From the NCBI RefSeq assembly GCF_041296265.1, contig NC_091684.1, forward strand, positions 122,128,001 through 122,192,000: DNA of 64,000 bases, read 5' to 3'. This DNA is from Equus caballus (taxonomy: Eukaryota > Chordata > Mammalia > Perissodactyla > Equidae). A model generated the notes under the pieces. That model ran no database searches and had not been told where the DNA came from. It worked only from the letters and a program-made list of their open reading frames with translations. The position numbers and the translations under genes were made by a program. Below are positions 33,062-44,923 of the stretch, one piece after another (position 1 is the stretch's first letter; the number at the start of each line of letters is the position of its first letter).

Positions 33062-35122
33062 TGGTCTTCTCCGGGGGTGAGAGGAGTGAGGGACAGCTTC
33101 TGGTTGATGACACTCGCGCAGAGCCCGCCCAGGGCCTCAGCGTGTGGGCGTCTGCCGTGTTTGCACCGGGAGCGTGACCGCATGAGCTGGACGTTTGCGA
33201 CTCGGAGGGACTTGCTTGAATGGCCGGCCTCTGCTGGCGCGGCGCCCGGGTCGCATGGGCGTCTTTAGAGTCGGAGAGTGTGGCGTTGGCATGGGCCCGG
33301 CCCGTGGTTGGCGCTGAGTACGCGCTGGCCCGGTTCTGGCCTGAGCCGTTGCCCCGGGGGGCGTGGCGGGTGGGGTGGCGGTCCGTGTCTGGAGGCCGAA
33401 CAGCCGAGTCTTCCCTGGGTTCCGTTCGGAGCCTCGGTTTGGGCCGGGCAAGCCGCAGCGCCTGTGGTTGCCTTCTGGCTTGGTGAGGAGGTGTGATGGG
33501 CCCGTGGTTTTGGCGGCGGGGGCAGCGGCCCTAGGCCGCAGCGCTGCAGCTGGCAGCTCCTGTGTGTCACCTGCTCACCCGGGCCACACACAGCTGGCCA
33601 AAGGTGGCCCTGGCGCTGACGTCCAGGCAGTGTGGTGGCTGACAGGGCGGGCAGGAAGGAAAGGGAGCGGAGGGGAGCGGCCGTAGTGCGGTTCCACGGG
33701 CTTGCACAGGATGTACCCTCTTGTTGGGTTGCGACCGCCGTCGCGGTCTTGCCAGGGGTGGCGTTGGGTCCCAAGGGGGCTGCCGGTTGTTGCCTGCCAG
33801 GGAAGGCTCGGCTGCGGTAGATGACCTGTGCGGTAGACGGCGTCGCGCCCCCGGGAGGTTCGGCCCCCAGTGTTTGTCGTCCTAGCGCCTTGAAGAGACC
33901 CACAGGCCCGCGACTGGCCACCGGCCCCGTCTGCTCCGGATTGCTGAGGCGGACAATCTCTTTGACCCTGCGCCCCCTCGGGTCCGGCGCTTGCCAGGTG
34001 AAGGCGTTGCTGCAGGAAGGTTCGCTCTTCCTGGCCCGGGGGGCTCCTGTGGTCCCGGGCGTGCCGGGGAGCGGGGCCAGGGGGCGGTGTGGGGCGTCGG
34101 GGGGGGTGGGGGGGCGTGCGCGAGGGGTGGTTAAGAGCGGTGTGCGGAAGCCTGCGGGCGTGGCAGCGACCCGAGGGTGCTGCGATCCTGGGCGCCCTGC
34201 CCCGGACGCACGTCCAGCGTGGAGGAGGAGCACGTCTCCTTGTGTGGGAGCGGTGTCCTAGTTTCATTCTTTGCCTTGTCTTCCAGGAGGAGGCAGCGTT
34301 TGTGCTCTGTGAGGTCGTCTGTGGTGTTCTGGGGCCGAAGGAGGGGGTCATAGGTCGAGCGCGACGCGGTCGACTTGGGCAAAGTCATAATGCCTTGACG
34401 GCTGTCGTCCGGGAGGCTCCCTGCCCGCCTGGCGCGCGAGGTGTTGGAGGCTACACCTTGGGGGACTTGCTGTGCAGGCGTGAGGGGGCTTCCCCTTTGG
34501 AGCAGGGAGCCGCGGGGTTGAACGTTTCCTCGAAGGCCAGCGCCCCGCAACCCGCAGGCGGTGGAAATGCCGCGTCGCTGCGTGGGAATTGGCTGTGGTC
34601 TGAGACGGGTCTTGCCCCGGGTCTCGGTGGCTGTGACCAGCCGTTGCAGCGGGGTTCCCTGCTGGCCCGCCCAGGGCGTCTTGGCTTAGATAGCCCAGAC
34701 CGGAGTGCGGCCTGAAGGCGTCGGGCCCCTGGAGGTTCAGACGGGCTGCTTCTGTTGCGCCGCCCGTGGGCGAGTGGTGCCGGCTCTCGTGTCAGCCCTG
34801 TTGTCCTGGCGGTAGCCAGGTAGCATTACCATCAAGTGCCGTTCCCCCCGGCCCAGCTCGCGGGGACACGCTGGCCACGTTGACCTCACATCCACGGTCA
34901 GCGTGAGGGTGTAGGTGGATGGTCCGTGTCCTTTGCTCAGAAGGAGTGGCGCTCAGAGAGGGAGTCCGGGGCCGATTGCAGCAGCCTCTAGCGGTGCGAG
35001 TTGGCGTCCTTCCTTGGGAAGTCACCGGGCTTCCGCGTGGGGTGGCAGGGCACGAGGTCAGGCATCTGTGAGGACGGCGTGCTTTCCCGGGTGCTGAGGC
35101 CACCGCACACGGAAGCCCGCAG

Positions 35123-35143
35123 GCACGCACGCGCGCGCGCGCG

Positions 35144-35186
<43 letters not shown>

Positions 35187-35188
35187 AC
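35123..35188 (+). repeat. (CG)n(CA)n tract, unit 7
   Basis: 66 bp, the long-CG allele of units 1 and 2. Confidence 0.95.
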
Positions 35189-35367
35189 AGGCCTGCGCAT
35201 CTGCCTACACTCGGGATATCACACGCGCCTTCGGTCATCCCGAAGGGATAGAGGTACAGGGCAAGCAGATGCAAGGGTGCCGCGGGGGGAACTGTGGCAC
35301 GGATCCTGTCTTCTGACCAGCTGGGCACGTTTCTGAAGCATGCGTGTGCTTTCTCTACACTCCTCAG

Positions 35368-35506
35368 GTGGAAGTGCCGTGCAAAGCTCGCTGCCGCCCA
35401 CCGACAGAAGAAGACCCTTCGTGTCCCGTGACGAGCGCAGGTGCGAGGCAGTCGCGGCGGAAGTGTGGCCCGGGATGCGCACCACGCCCTCGGACGGCCC
35501 AGGACG
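35368..35506 (+). ncRNA. Candidate host exon, A type, unit 7
   Basis: Unchanged copy of the A-type exon. Confidence 0.5.
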
Positions 35507-35753
35507 GTCAGCATTGCTTTGTCCCAAGTTCGGCCTCTCGCCCTGAGGGCTTCGCTAGACCTGCCTCAGAGGCTTCTTGGGCGCGTGTGCCCGGGGGCCC
35601 GCGGCGTCGTGCTCTGAGGGCGGACTGACTGTTGCCCCTGCTCCGGCGGGGCTCGGCTCTGGATTCTCCAGGCCGCTGGCGCCCATGAGGCGATCGGCTC
35701 GCCCGCTGCGGAGCCCCCCAGCCTGCCTGGTTAGTTTGTCCAGGTTGGCAGAA

Positions 35754-35860
35754 CGTGCTCGGATCGATGATGACTCCCTCATATGCATTCCTTGGAAAAT
35801 CTGAACAAAATGAGTGAGAACTCACTACCGTCGTTCTCATCGAAACTGAGGTCCGGCACG
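35754..35860 (+). ncRNA. SNORD116: SNORD116, class A, copy 7
   Basis: Class A snoRNA of unit 7, intact and without seen differences. Confidence 0.95.
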
Positions 35861-38136
35861 TTGTCTTCCCCAGGCATGGCAGGAGTGAGGGACCGCTTCC
35901 CCTTGAGCGCACTGGGACGGGCACGGGCACCACGCCGGGCGTCCGCATTTGGGAGCCGTGGCATCTGGGGGTCCTTCCTCTCACCGCGTGAGGGGGGTGT
36001 CCGTCAGTCGGCGGTGCTTGGTTGAACGGCCTGTGGCTGAGGGCCGTGGCTGGCAGCTCGCATCCTAGGTTGGGAAGTCGGAGAGTGTGGCGCTGGCACA
36101 GGCCCCGTGAGCTCGGGGCCTTGTGGCTGTGTGGGCCTGGTTCCCGCTGGGGACGAAGGCCCCGGGGGTCTGCGTCTCAGAGCTGAGCAGTAAGCAGTGG
36201 AAGGTCGCGTGGTTTCTGATGAGAGCCCCGGGCCAGGCGGGCGGCCGTCAGCTGTTCTTGCCTTTTGGCTTGGTGAGGCAGTTGGAGCACCCCTCGCGGT
36301 TTGGGGCGCCGCCGGAGGGGTGAGACTTTGGTGCTGCAGCTTGGGGCTCCTCTAGTTCTCCGGCTCGCCCAGTCCACGCCAAGGTGCCCAAACGGGGACC
36401 GGGCTGTGGGCCTGGCACTCAGGTCAAGACACTGTGGTGGCTGATGGCCTGGTCGTGGGGAGCTGGGGGGGAAGAAGAGCACGGAGAGGACAGGTCACAG
36501 TGTGATGCCGTGGGCTTCCGTGGGACGTGCTGCCTCGTTGTGTTCCGAGCGCTGGCAGCGGCTTGTCGGGAACGTGCCCTGGCTCTGACGGGGCTGGCGA
36601 TTGGTGCGTGCCGGGGAAGGCTGGAGGCTTGAAGGCCCGGGGGTGTGCACTGTGGTCGGTGACCTTTGTGGCAGATGGCGGGCCTTGTTCCAGAGCGGTG
36701 GCGCTCTGCGGTTCTCTCCACGGTTCCTTGAAGAGGGGCCCGGCACGTGACTGCCGGCCGGCCGGCCGCCGCTGCTCATCGATTGCTTGGGCGACCGTGG
36801 CCTTGGATCCTCCGCCGTCTCAGGCGCGGGGTCTCCGAGGAGAAAGCGTTCCTCCAGCACGGTCCGATTTTCCTGGCGCGGTTCGCCTCATGCCTCGTCG
36901 CAGGGCTTTAGGTTTCTTCGTGGAAGCCTGTGGGCCTGGCGGAGACGGCGGGTGCCGTGACCCGAGCTGCCCTGCCGCGCACAGACGTCCGCCTTGGAAA
37001 ACGTCCGCCTCTCCATGGGTGGCGGGGGCGGGGTGTGTGTGTGCTCGTTCCGTGCCTCCTCTTGCCTTCGTGGACAGAGCCATCCTTGGGGCCGTGTGAG
37101 GTCGTTTGTGGTGTTACAGGTGCCGAGGGAGGGTCCAGACGTTGAACGTGACGGGTCGAGTCCCGTACGCACAGTCGAGATTCCCTCGTGGCCGTCCTCC
37201 CCGGGGCTCCCTGGCCGCCACGTGTGTGTAGGGTTTGAGGTCCTGCTTGGGGGACTTGCCTCGCAGGCCTGAGGTGGGCCAGGCAGCGCGTGGGTGGGAA
37301 GGAGTCCTGGAAGGCCGGGGTCCAGAAAGCGGGCCCGCTGTGGTAACGCCAGGTCCCTGGACGGGAGTGGGCTCCAGGTTCAGTCGGGTCTTAGCGTGGG
37401 TCGTGGTGGCCACAGACCACCTCTTCCTGGCACTTCCCCTGCCGCTGGCACCGCTGAGGGCGTGGGTGTAGCCTCAGTCAGCAGGAAGAGGCGCCTGGCC
37501 CCCGGTCCCCCGGTGGCGTGGCCACTGGAGATCAGGAGGGGCTGCTGCTTCTGCCCTCTAGCCCGTGTCCCAGCGGCGCCAGCCTTCGAGTGGTGTAGGC
37601 GCTTTACGTGGTTCAGGTCCAGCAGTGGTCGGCGCGTTTCCGTCGGGCGCGGTTCGCGTGGCACGGCGTGCGGGGACAGCGGGCGCCCACGGTCGGGCGG
37701 AGGGTGAACCTGCTGGAGTGTCGTGTTCCGGTGTTCAGAGGCAGGGGCTGTGAGAGAGGGAGCCTGCGGCCTATTTCAGCAGGCCGAAAGGGCAGAGGTG
37801 AGCCGCCGGGCGAGTCGAGGTCAAAGCCGCCAGCGCGAGCTCTTGGTCTCGCGGCAGGGCCTGAGGCCAGGGATGTGTGCGGAAGACGTGCTTCTTCAGG
37901 GGCTCGGGCCCCGCGCACCCGAAGACACGCACACGCGCCCGCCTGCGCGCCTTCCTGCGCTTGTGCTGTCACACACGCCTTCTTGTCACACCTGAGGGGA
38001 AGAGGTAGAGGCCAAGAAGATGCAAGGCTTGCCCCGGGGCGGGGAGTCGGGGTGGAACCCTTGGCCTGGCTCTGGTTACCTGAGAGCCTGGCTGGGTCGC
38101 TGAGGCGTGCGCCTGCGATTGCTCTGCACTTCCCAG

Positions 38137-38271
38137 GTGGGATCTCCGAGCAAAGCTTGCCGTCGCCCAAGAAGAGAAGACCTTCCTGTCGTTTGTGGAG
38201 CGGAGACGCGAGGGAATCCCGCAAGAAGCGTGGCTTCGGGTGCGCCCCGTGCCCGTGGCTCGCTGAGGCTG
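38137..38271 (+). ncRNA. Candidate host exon, B type, unit 7
   Basis: Exon body unchanged; donor context GGTAAGGATCC. Last B-type exon of the array. Confidence 0.65.
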
Positions 38272-38491
38272 GTAAGGATCCCCCTGCACCCAGTTCGTGC
38301 CGTTGGCCCTGGGAGTCCCAGACCGCGCTGAGAGGCTTCTAGCCCGCGGGTCCCCGGGGGCGTGCGGAGCTGGCGCTCTGAGGGTGGGTCGACAGTTGCC
38401 CTTGCTCAGGGGCTTGGCTCGGGATTCTCCGGGCCGCTGGCCGACCCTGAGGTGATGGGCTCACCCGCCGAGCCCCGCCAGCTGCCCCGAA

Positions 38492-38597
38492 GGTGCTCGG
38501 ATCGATGATGACTCCCTCAAATGCATTCCTTGGAAATCTGAACAAAATGAGTGAGAACTCACTACCGTCGTTCTCGCCGAGCCTGAGGTCCAGCACC
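38492..38597 (+). ncRNA. SNORD116: SNORD116, class B, copy 7 (last B copy)
   Basis: Last class B copy. It has the common form and intact boxes. The B half of unit 8 is truncated before its snoRNA. Confidence 0.95.
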
Positions 38598-40658
38598 TGG
38601 TCTTCTCCGGGGGTGAGAGGAGTGAGGGACAGCTTCTGGTTGATGACACTCGCGCAGAGCCCGCCCAGGGCCTCAGCGTGTGGGCGTCTGCCGTGTTTGC
38701 ACCGGGAGCGTGACCGCATGAGCTGGACGTTTGCGACTCGGAGGGACTTGCTTGAATGGCCGGCCTCTGCTGGCGCGGCGCCCGGGTCGCATGGGCGTCT
38801 TTAGAGTCGGAGAGTGTGGCGTTGGCATGGGCCCGGCCCGTGGTTGGCGCTGAGTACGCGCTGGCCCGGTTCTGGCCTGAGCCGTTGCCCCGGGGGGCGT
38901 GGCGGGTGGGGTGGCGGTCCGTGTCTGGAGGCCGAACAGCCGAGTCTTCCCTGGGTTCCGTTCGGAGCCTCGGTTTGGGCCGGGCAAGCCGCAGCGCCTG
39001 TGGTTGCCTTCTGGCTTGGTGAGGAGGTGTGATGGGCCCGTGGTTTTGGCGGCGGGGGCAGCGGCCCTAGGCCGCAGCGCTGCAGCTGGCAGCTCCTGTG
39101 TGTCACCTGCTCACCCGGGCCACACACAGCTGGCCAAAGGTGGCCCTGGCGCTGACGTCCAGGCAGTGTGGTGGCTGACAGGGCGGGCAGGAAGGAAAGG
39201 GAGCGGAGGGGAGCGGCCGTAGTGCGGTTCCACGGGCTTGCACAGGATGTACCCTCTTGTTGGGTTGCGACCGCCGTCGCGGTCTTGCCAGGGGTGGCGT
39301 TGGGTCCCAAGGGGGCTGCCGGTTGTTGCCTGCCAGGGAAGGCTCGGCTGCGGTAGATGACCTGTGCGGTAGACGGCGTCGCGCCCCCGGGAGGTTCGGC
39401 CCCCAGTGTTTGTCGTCCTAGCGCCTTGAAGAGACCCACAGGCCCGCGACTGGCCACCGGCCCCGTCTGCTCCGGATTGCTGAGGCGGACAATCTCTTTG
39501 ACCCTGCGCCCCCTCGGGTCCGGCGCTTGCCAGGTGAAGGCGTTGCTGCAGGAAGGTTCGCTCTTCCTGGCCCGGGGGGCTCCTGTGGTCCCGGGCGTGC
39601 CGGGGAGCGGGGCCAGGGGGCGGTGTGGGGCGTCGGGGGGGGTGGGGGGGCGTGCGCGAGGGGTGGTTAAGAGCGGTGTGCGGAAGCCTGCGGGCGTGGC
39701 AGCGACCCGAGGGTGCTGCGATCCTGGGCGCCCTGCCCCGGACGCACGTCCAGCGTGGAGGAGGAGCACGTCTCCTTGTGTGGGAGCGGTGTCCTAGTTT
39801 CATTCTTTGCCTTGTCTTCCAGGAGGAGGCAGCGTTTGTGCTCTGTGAGGTCGTCTGTGGTGTTCTGGGGCCGAAGGAGGGGGTCATAGGTCGAGCGCGA
39901 CGCGGTCGACTTGGGCAAAGTCATAATGCCTTGACGGCTGTCGTCCGGGAGGCTCCCTGCCCGCCTGGCGCGCGAGGTGTTGGAGGCTACACCTTGGGGG
40001 ACTTGCTGTGCAGGCGTGAGGGGGCTTCCCCTTTGGAGCAGGGAGCCGCGGGGTTGAACGTTTCCTCGAAGGCCAGCGCCCCGCAACCCGCAGGCGGTGG
40101 AAATGCCGCGTCGCTGCGTGGGAATTGGCTGTGGTCTGAGACGGGTCTTGCCCCGGGTCTCGGTGGCTGTGACCAGCCGTTGCAGCGGGGTTCCCTGCTG
40201 GCCCGCCCAGGGCGTCTTGGCTTAGATAGCCCAGACCGGAGTGCGGCCTGAAGGCGTCGGGCCCCTGGAGGTTCAGACGGGCTGCTTCTGTTGCGCCGCC
40301 CGTGGGCGAGTGGTGCCGGCTCTCGTGTCAGCCCTGTTGTCCTGGCGGTAGCCAGGTAGCATTACCATCAAGTGCCGTTCCCCCCGGCCCAGCTCGCGGG
40401 GACACGCTGGCCACGTTGACCTCACATCCACGGTCAGCGTGAGGGTGTAGGTGGATGGTCCGTGTCCTTTGCTCAGAAGGAGTGGCGCTCAGAGAGGGAG
40501 TCCGGGGCCGATTGCAGCAGCCTCTAGCGGTGCGAGTTGGCGTCCTTCCTTGGGAAGTCACCGGGCTTCCGCGTGGGGTGGCAGGGCACGAGGTCAGGCA
40601 TCTGTGAGGACGGCGTGCTTTCCCGGGTGCTGAGGCCACCGCACACGGAAGCCCGCAG

Positions 40659-40681
40659 GCACGCACGCGCGCGCGCGCGCG

Positions 40682-40724
<43 letters not shown>

Positions 40725-40726
40725 AC
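40659..40726 (+). repeat. (CG)n(CA)n tract, unit 8
   Basis: 68 bp, with the longest CG run of the array. Confidence 0.95.
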
Positions 40727-40905
40727 AGGCCTGCGCATCTGCCTACACTCGGGATATCACACGCGCCTTCGGTCATCCCGAAGGGATAGAGGTACAGGGC
40801 AAGCAGATGCAAGGGTGCCGCGGGGGGAACTGTGGCACGGATCCTGTCTTCTGACCAGCTGGGCACGTTTCTGAAGCATGCGTGTGCTTTCTCTACACTC
40901 CTCAG

Positions 40906-41044
40906 GTGGAAGTGCCGTGCAAAGCTCGCTGCCGCCCACCGACAGAAGAAGACCCTTCGTGTCCCGTGACGAGCGCAGGTGCGAGGCAGTCGCGGCGGAA
41001 GTGTGGCCCGGGATGCGCACCACGCCCTCGGACGGCCCAGGACG
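40906..41044 (+). ncRNA. Candidate host exon, A type, unit 8
   Basis: Unchanged copy and the last GC-rich host exon before the array edge. The next homologous exon is the relic at 44,580. Confidence 0.5.
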
Positions 41045-41291
41045 GTCAGCATTGCTTTGTCCCAAGTTCGGCCTCTCGCCCTGAGGGCTTCGCTAGACCT
41101 GCCTCAGAGGCTTCTTGGGCGCGTGTGCCCGGGGGCCCGCGGCGTCGTGCTCTGAGGGCGGACTGACTGTTGCCCCTGCTCCGGCGGGGCTCGGCTCTGG
41201 ATTCTCCAGGCCGCTGGCGCCCATGAGGCGATCGGCTCGCCCGCTGCGGAGCCCCCCAGCCTGCCTGGTTAGTTTGTCCAGGTTGGCAGAA

Positions 41292-41398
41292 CGTGCTCGG
41301 ATCGATGATGACTCCCTCATATGCATTCCTTGGAAAATCTGAACAAAATGAGTGAGAACTCACTACCGTCGTTCTCATCGAAACTGAGGTCCGGCACG
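41292..41398 (+). ncRNA. SNORD116: SNORD116, class A, copy 8 (last array copy)
   Basis: Class A snoRNA of the truncated unit 8. It is intact and identical to the others although it lies under 1 kb from the array edge, so homogenisation reaches this far. It is the last high-quality SNORD116 in the window. Confidence 0.95.
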
Positions 41399-42285
41399 TT
41401 GTCTTCCCCAGGCATGGCAGGAGTGAGGGACCGCTTCCCCTTGAGCGCACTGGGACGGGCACGGGCACCACGCCGGGCGTCCGCATTTGGGAGCCGTGGC
41501 ATCTGGGGGTCCTTCCTCTCACCGCGTGAGGGGGGTGTCCGTCAGTCGGCGGTGCTTGGTTGAACGGCCTGTGGCTGAGGGCCGTGGCTGGCAGCTCGCA
41601 TCCTAGGTTGGGAAGTCGGAGAGTGTGGCGCTGGCACAGGCCCCGTGAGCTCGGGGCCTTGTGGCTGTGTGGGCCTGGTTCCCGCTGGGGACGAAGGCCC
41701 CGGGGGTCTGCGTCTCAGAGCTGAGCAGTAAGCAGTGGAAGGTCGCGTGGTTTCTGATGAGAGCCCCGGGCCAGGCGGGCGGCCGTCAGCTGTTCTTGCC
41801 TTTTGGCTTGGTGAGGCAGTTGGAGCACCCCTCGCGGTTTGGGGCGCCGCCGGAGAGGTGAGGCTTTGGTGCTGCAGCTTGGGGCTCCTCTAGTTCTCCG
41901 GCTTGCCCAGTCCACGCCAAGGTGCCCAAACGGGGACCGGGCTGTGGGCCTGGCACTCAGGTCAAGACACTGTGGTGGCTGATGGCCTGGTCATGGGGGG
42001 CTGGGGGGGAGGAAGGGCACGCAGAGGACAGGTCACAGTGTGATGCCGTGGGCTTCCGTGGGATGTTCTGCCTCGTTGTGTTCCGAGCGCTGGCAGCGGC
42101 TTGTTGTGGACGTCCCCTGCCTCTGATGGAACTGGTGACCGGTGCTTGCTGAGGAAGGCTAGAGGCCTTGCCAGGCCTGGCGTTGAGTCTAAGGGGGCTT
42201 CCAATTGATGCCTGCCCAAGAATGCTTGGTTGCGGTAGATGACCTTTGTGGTCACCGCCTCACACTTCCGGAGTGGCGCTGCTCA

Positions 42286-44579
42286 GTGCTTTTCCTTCCA
42301 CTGATTTTCAGAGTTGCACTGGTGATTTTGATTCCTCTTGTTTTCTCTTGTATCCCCTCTTTCTTCTTGTTATCAACCAGTCAGTGATTCTCTCAGGATG
42401 GCCTTATTTCATTTCTGTGCCCATCCCCTAGTCACGTCCCTCTATGCTTCATTTTCTCTGTGGCTCTCAGAGAAAGTAGGTCTTCCACTCTCATCTCTAA
42501 TGCGCTAGTTATAGATACCTGAAATCTTTTTTTTTAAAATTTACTTTTTAATTCCTTCTTATCTTTTCTCTGGCTAGGTCAGTCTTTGGTTTTTGAATAA
42601 ATGTGGGGACACCAGGCCAAGAAATGGATCCAACACCCTTTGATTTCAACACAGTTATTCCATGCCAAGAGCTTGTCCTCTAACAAGTTAATGCCGTCAG
42701 GTAGTAGAACTCCTGAAGCTTTTAGTATTTCAAGCTGTCTCATGGGGCCTTACTTTGCAATTCTGTGGAGGACACTCTCATCCAGGTCTACTTGTGATTC
42801 TAATTTTTCTTTCAAGTGACTGTGTTGAAGGACCCTCCTTGGGAAATTCGTGACCCATTTGGAAGTAACCTACTTCCAGCAAGCATTTTGTCCTGGAACT
42901 CTTGGCCTTCAAATTTGCCCACCTTGTTAGGATTTTCTTTTGTCCAAATGAAGGGATTTTGCCTTGACTTTGAGGCACAGAAAGGACCATGCTTGTTAAT
43001 TTCACTGGGACAATTCATGTGGATATCTTGTATCCTTCAGTCAGTGTCCCTAAGAAGCCCCTTTTGCTGGTGGTGACCTCATGTTGCAGTGGCCCTTGCC
43101 TTTCAGCCAAGTACACTTCCCTTGTGAGTCCTTCCAGACAATGTATGTCCACCTTTTTTCAAACTTGTGTTGAGGCAGTCTACGTGGAAAGAGTAGGTTA
43201 GTCTCCACAAAAGTAATCGCTTTTATTAAGGCATTTCTGTGTTATTTAAATACCTGCACAGTGTCCCAGGTCACATTCTTTTGTTTTTAATCCTTGTTCT
43301 TCAGCAGTGTGAGTGTCAATCAGGAAGCTTTATATAACAAATGCCATTTTAATTGGGGAATTACACCCATACGTAGCAGACTTCATGCACACATGGTGCA
43401 TCCTCCTCTTTTTGTTATTTCTCTGTTTAGTATTTCCAAAAAGCCATAATGAAATTGAACATTGCTGTGTTCTCATTTGCTTCCCATATGCCCATTTGTT
43501 TACTGGACCTTCAAAGTTGAACAGTTTTTATTTGATACTGAAGTTATACTTCTGTATATTTATACTACAACACATTTACTTTTCTATGTTTGACTTTCCT
43601 TAGATTATTATACTTTTTCAACTGACATATTTAATATACAGAAATCTTAACTTCTTATCACATGCAGATATTTAGTGTTTCTTTTTTTAGATTACCTTCT
43701 TTGGTTCTAAATGAGACAAAATCTATTGATCCATACTAAGTTGACATAATATCTTAACTGTTTTGTCCATTGTAATAATCAGCCTACCCAGTGAGATTTT
43801 TATATCTATTGTAAATTTTTCTGGGTTTTTTTCCAGTTTATTTTTTTACAATTTTTATTGCTTACCTGAGATTGTTTACTATTCCCATTTATTTCAAGAG
43901 ATTTTTGTAGTTACACTGTAAATATTTTTATCATCACTATTTTTAAATACTTGTCAGATAACTATATCATTTGTTTAATCTTTTGTTGACATCTTTTGAT
44001 TTTTCTTATTCTATGAATGATTTTCCTGTTTCTTGTTTTGTAGGTGATTTCTTATTTCCTCATGGACAGTTTTTGCTATTTGGTTAGACATACCTGAATT
44101 CTATTCAAATTTTTTCTTTTAACACTCATGCACCCCATTTACGTTTAATACAAATAGCTTGTCCTACTTTTGTAGGCTGTGGTTTCAATGGCAGTCTAGT
44201 TGTGATAGCTGATGTGGTACTGTTTCACAATCACTTGGTTTATCTGGTTGTGATGGGCCTCCGTCTAGCTGCTACTAGTGCTGCCTAAGGTCCTGGAATG
44301 TTTTTCCTGGACCAGGATGCCTATGTGTCTATTTAGGGGAAGGGAGACTAGAATACAAAAATGAAGAATTCCTCTTAGTTCATGCAGCTCAATAACATGG
44401 GATAACCCGACCTCTGTCACCCAGCTGATACCATCCTCAGGTGCAGAAGGAAATTCTCCAGTCTATAGAACTTTGAGGCTATGCAAATGAGAATGCCTGC
44501 AGGGTAGAGATCCCTAGGCCAGTTGACCAATGAATGTCTGTGTTACAAATCTTTGCTCGTTTTTGTTCTTTTACTACAG
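42286..44579. other. AT-rich spacer after the array edge
   Basis: Composition drops abruptly from GC-rich to AT-rich. No snoRNA and no gene seen. Several short open frames exist on both strands around 42,780-43,200 but none is recognised. The T-rich stretch 43,600-44,130 looks like decayed LINE-type sequence, which I cannot assign. Confidence 0.5.
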
Positions 44580-44702
44580 TTCAACATAGAATCAGCACTG
44601 GTTTTCACATGAAAGAATTTTTTTTTTTCTCCTTGAGAAGTAAAATGACGGAGACTAAGTCTGGCATCCAAACTTCACTGTCCAGTGGGAATTTTCACAC
44701 TG
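44580..44702 (+). ncRNA. Relic host exon, unit R1
   Basis: 123 nt between acceptor TTCTTTTACTACAG (ends 44,579) and donor ACTG|GTAAGC. It is homologous to the exons at 46,383 and 56,707 (shared CACATGAAAG or CATATGAAA, then CTCCTTGAGA and CAGTGGGAATT blocks) and, more distantly, to the GC-rich array exons. Both splice sites look usable. The snoRNA copy starts about 220 bp after the donor. Confidence 0.6.
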
Positions 44703-44923
44703 GTAAGCATTTTGTCCTGAGAATAATGACATTCCTCTTAGGACATTGTAACACTCCAATAACAATAAGATTCTGACCATGCTAGTCAACTGTGAGGCTA
44801 ATTTATTGACTTTGATGACTGGTCTCCATGATTGGCAACTGTGGGTCACTGTGTCTGACAGTGTCAGAATCCTGAGTGTTCAGTTTCTACCACGTATCTC
44901 AGGATCAAGCTCCCTTTTACAAA

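Larger units (their letters stand above)
27671..33208 (+). repeat. Array unit 6, 5,538 bp
   Basis: The A half is like units 4 and 5 (interrupted CA tract, GTCGAGTGCG). The B half has switched back to GGTAAGGATCCC at the exon donor. It shares GAGCGGGGGCGC near 31,160 with units 4 and 5. Confidence 0.97.
33209..38744 (+). repeat. Array unit 7, 5,536 bp
   Basis: The CG/CA tract returns to the long CG-run form of units 1 and 2. The unit is otherwise close to unit 6 in its B half and has a private GCGCTCTGCGG variant near 36,702. This reappearance of a distal haplotype next to units 4-6 is another sign of exchange between copies. Confidence 0.97.
38745..42285 (+). repeat. Array unit 8, truncated edge copy
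   Basis: The A monomer is complete and typical. The B monomer starts normally but accumulates differences from about 41,870, and the repeat is lost near 42,285. Its last 150 bases (from about 42,160: TGCCAGGCCTGGCGTTGAGT, then TGCGGTAGATGACC) resemble the A-monomer segment at 535-640 rather than the B equivalent. The edge is thus a degenerate B/A mosaic or preserves an older undeleted form. No B snoRNA follows. Confidence 0.9.

Noticed and set aside
1-42285. Satellite or rDNA-like non-genic array
   Set aside because: Dimer structure recalls satellite DNA, but each monomer holds a complete SNORD116 gene and a splice-bounded exon, so it is a gene cluster. No rRNA sequence is present.
1-42285. 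CRISPR array
   Set aside because: Repeats are kilobases long and the composition and repeat families are mammalian; no short regular repeats with spacers.
42778-43200. Paired open frames on both strands near 42.8-43.2 kb as a gene
   Set aside because: No recognised domain, no splice or promoter context, both strands open together; most likely decayed repeat sequence of unknown family.
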